Source: Gammaproteobacteria bacterium (GTDB lineage: Bacteria > Pseudomonadota > Gammaproteobacteria > Pseudomonadales > Porticoccaceae). From it: DNA of 7,551 nt. Position numbers and translations under genes: made by a program. The notes beneath the pieces were generated by a model that ran no database searches, had not been told where the DNA came from, and saw only the letters and a program-made list of their open reading frames with translations. Location: the NCBI GenBank assembly GCA_003646355.1, contig QNFO01000047.1, positions 1 through 7,551 of the forward strand, in the 5' to 3' direction. Shown here piece by piece: positions 6,876 to 7,551 of this stretch (position 1 is its first letter; each line of letters starts with the position of its first letter).

Positions 6876-7551
6876 ATGGATTTTTCTTTTTCTGAAGAGC
6901 ACCAAATGTTACTGGACAGTGCCGACAAAATCGCTCGTGACTTTCCGCGAGATTATTATGTCGAGTGTGCGAAGACAAAAACCTTCCCTAAAGAGCAGTG
7001 GGCTGCTCTGGGGGAAGCAGGTTTTCTCGGTATTAACACCCCCGTCGAATACGGTGGCGCAGGGCTTGGCATGCTGGAGCTGGTATTGCTACAGGAACGC
7101 TTGGCGGAGCACGGCGTTGCACCGCTGTTCTTTGTGGTGAACCAGGGTATTGCCGTGCCGAGAATTAGTCGTCATGGCACAAAAGAGCAAAAGGAGCGTT
7201 GCCTGCCTTCAATAGCGAGTGGTGAGCAACGCTGTTGTTTTGCTATTACCGAGCCCAATGCGGGAACCAACACGTTTAAAATACAGACAGTTGCTCGGGA
7301 GGAGGGCGATCATTTCGTCCTCAATGGCAATAAGCTCTTTATTAGTGGTATCGGTGATGCCCACCAGGTGCTGGTTGTTGCGCGGACGAGTGCCGGTGAC
7401 GATGGTAAGCGGCCGGGCCTGACCTTGTTTGTTGTCGATACGGATTCTGACGGCCTTACCTGGGATACGATGGATACGATGGTTAGTCATGCTGAGCATC
7501 AATATTTTGTCTATTTTGATGAGGTTAAGGTGCCCAGAGAAAATATCCTCG
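6876..7551 (+). CDS. Acyl-CoA dehydrogenase family protein, N-terminal 225 residues (partial)
   Basis: The frame is open from ATG 6876 to the right edge, so the C-terminus is cut off. The start MDFSFSEEHQMLLDSADKIARDF is typical of the all-helical N-terminal domain of flavin acyl-CoA dehydrogenases. GFLGINTPVEYGGAGLGMLE (49-68) and the flavin-contacting strand CFAITEPNAGTN (121-132) follow. The middle beta-domain continues with LNGNKLFISG (149-158) and ends in VKVPRENIL at the edge. The commoner AGSD after the EP is AGTN here, a variant seen in some subgroups. The catalytic Glu and the C-terminal helical domain are outside, so chain-length or substrate class cannot be assigned. Such enzymes oxidise acyl-CoA to trans-2-enoyl-CoA with FAD and pass electrons to ETF. 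Only a weak AGG (6866-6868) precedes the ATG. It lies 64 bp after nlpD, where rpoS is expected; whether it shares the operon or has its own promoter is unclear. Confidence 0.93.
   Translation, partial: MDFSFSEEHQMLLDSADKIARDFPRDYYVECAKTKTFPKEQWAALGEAGFLGINTPVEYGGAGLGMLELVLLQERLAEHGVAPLFFVVNQGIAVPRISRHGTKEQKERCLPSIASGEQRCCFAITEPNAGTNTFKIQTVAREEGDHFVLNGNKLFISGIGDAHQVLVVARTSAGDDGKRPGLTLFVVDTDSDGLTWDTMDTMVSHAEHQYFVYFDEVKVPRENIL
7464..7481 (+). repeat. In-frame tandem 9-bp duplication in the acyl-CoA dehydrogenase gene
   Basis: GATACGATG occurs twice in direct succession and encodes DTMDTM (residues 197-202) in the middle domain, in a loop where family members vary. It probably arose by replication slippage and keeps the frame. 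Confidence 0.6.

Noticed and set aside
6871..7140. 89-residue + strand frame at the start of the acyl-CoA dehydrogenase gene
   Set aside because: The overlapping frame from 6876 to the right edge encodes a clear acyl-CoA dehydrogenase; this one has no recognisable sequence and is a shadow.
7209..7502. 97-residue reverse-strand frame
   Set aside because: It is antisense to the acyl-CoA dehydrogenase gene and has no motif or ribosome site.

Overview
The window is an ordinary gammaproteobacterial housekeeping region with every recognised gene on the + strand. It is moderate in GC, densely packed, and probably from a marine gammaproteobacterium of the Pseudomonas/Cellvibrio/Spongiibacter kind. 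That placement rests on gene order and protein resemblance (for example the enolase C-terminus and the Pcm N-terminus look Pseudomonas-like); I could not test it by search.

Layout: the 3' end of kdsA (1-132), eno (187-1476), ftsB (1523-1807), ispD (1861-2598), ispF (2602-3108), truD (3202-4191), a 186-bp gap holding a long imperfect inverted repeat, pcm (4378-5049), a DUF368 membrane protein (5062-5982), nlpD (6020-6811), and the 5' two-thirds of an acyl-CoA dehydrogenase that runs off the right edge (6876-7551). No stretch longer than about 190 bp lacks a gene. I saw no tRNA, rRNA, CRISPR array, transposase or prophage gene.

How the genes work together: KdsA (Kdo for LPS), IspD and IspF (isoprenoid precursors, hence undecaprenyl phosphate), the DUF368 protein (candidate undecaprenyl-phosphate recycler), FtsB (divisome) and NlpD (activator of septal peptidoglycan amidase) form an envelope and division theme. 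Enolase (glycolysis), TruD (tRNA pseudouridylation) and Pcm (protein repair) are interspersed. The order kdsA-eno-ftsB-ispD-ispF-truD-(surE)-pcm-nlpD-(rpoS) is the well-known gammaproteobacterial order.

The departures from that order are the main points of interest. surE is absent between truD and pcm, and exactly there lies a roughly 155-bp palindromic element whose left arm encodes the last codons of truD. rpoS is absent after nlpD, where an acyl-CoA dehydrogenase gene begins instead. A DUF368 gene sits between pcm and nlpD. Smaller observations are very short leader ORFs that end at the start codons of ftsB and ispD, a substituted conserved residue in IspD, a loop insertion in IspF, and an NlpD with a particularly degraded peptidase site. 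I do not see a convincing new multi-gene system.
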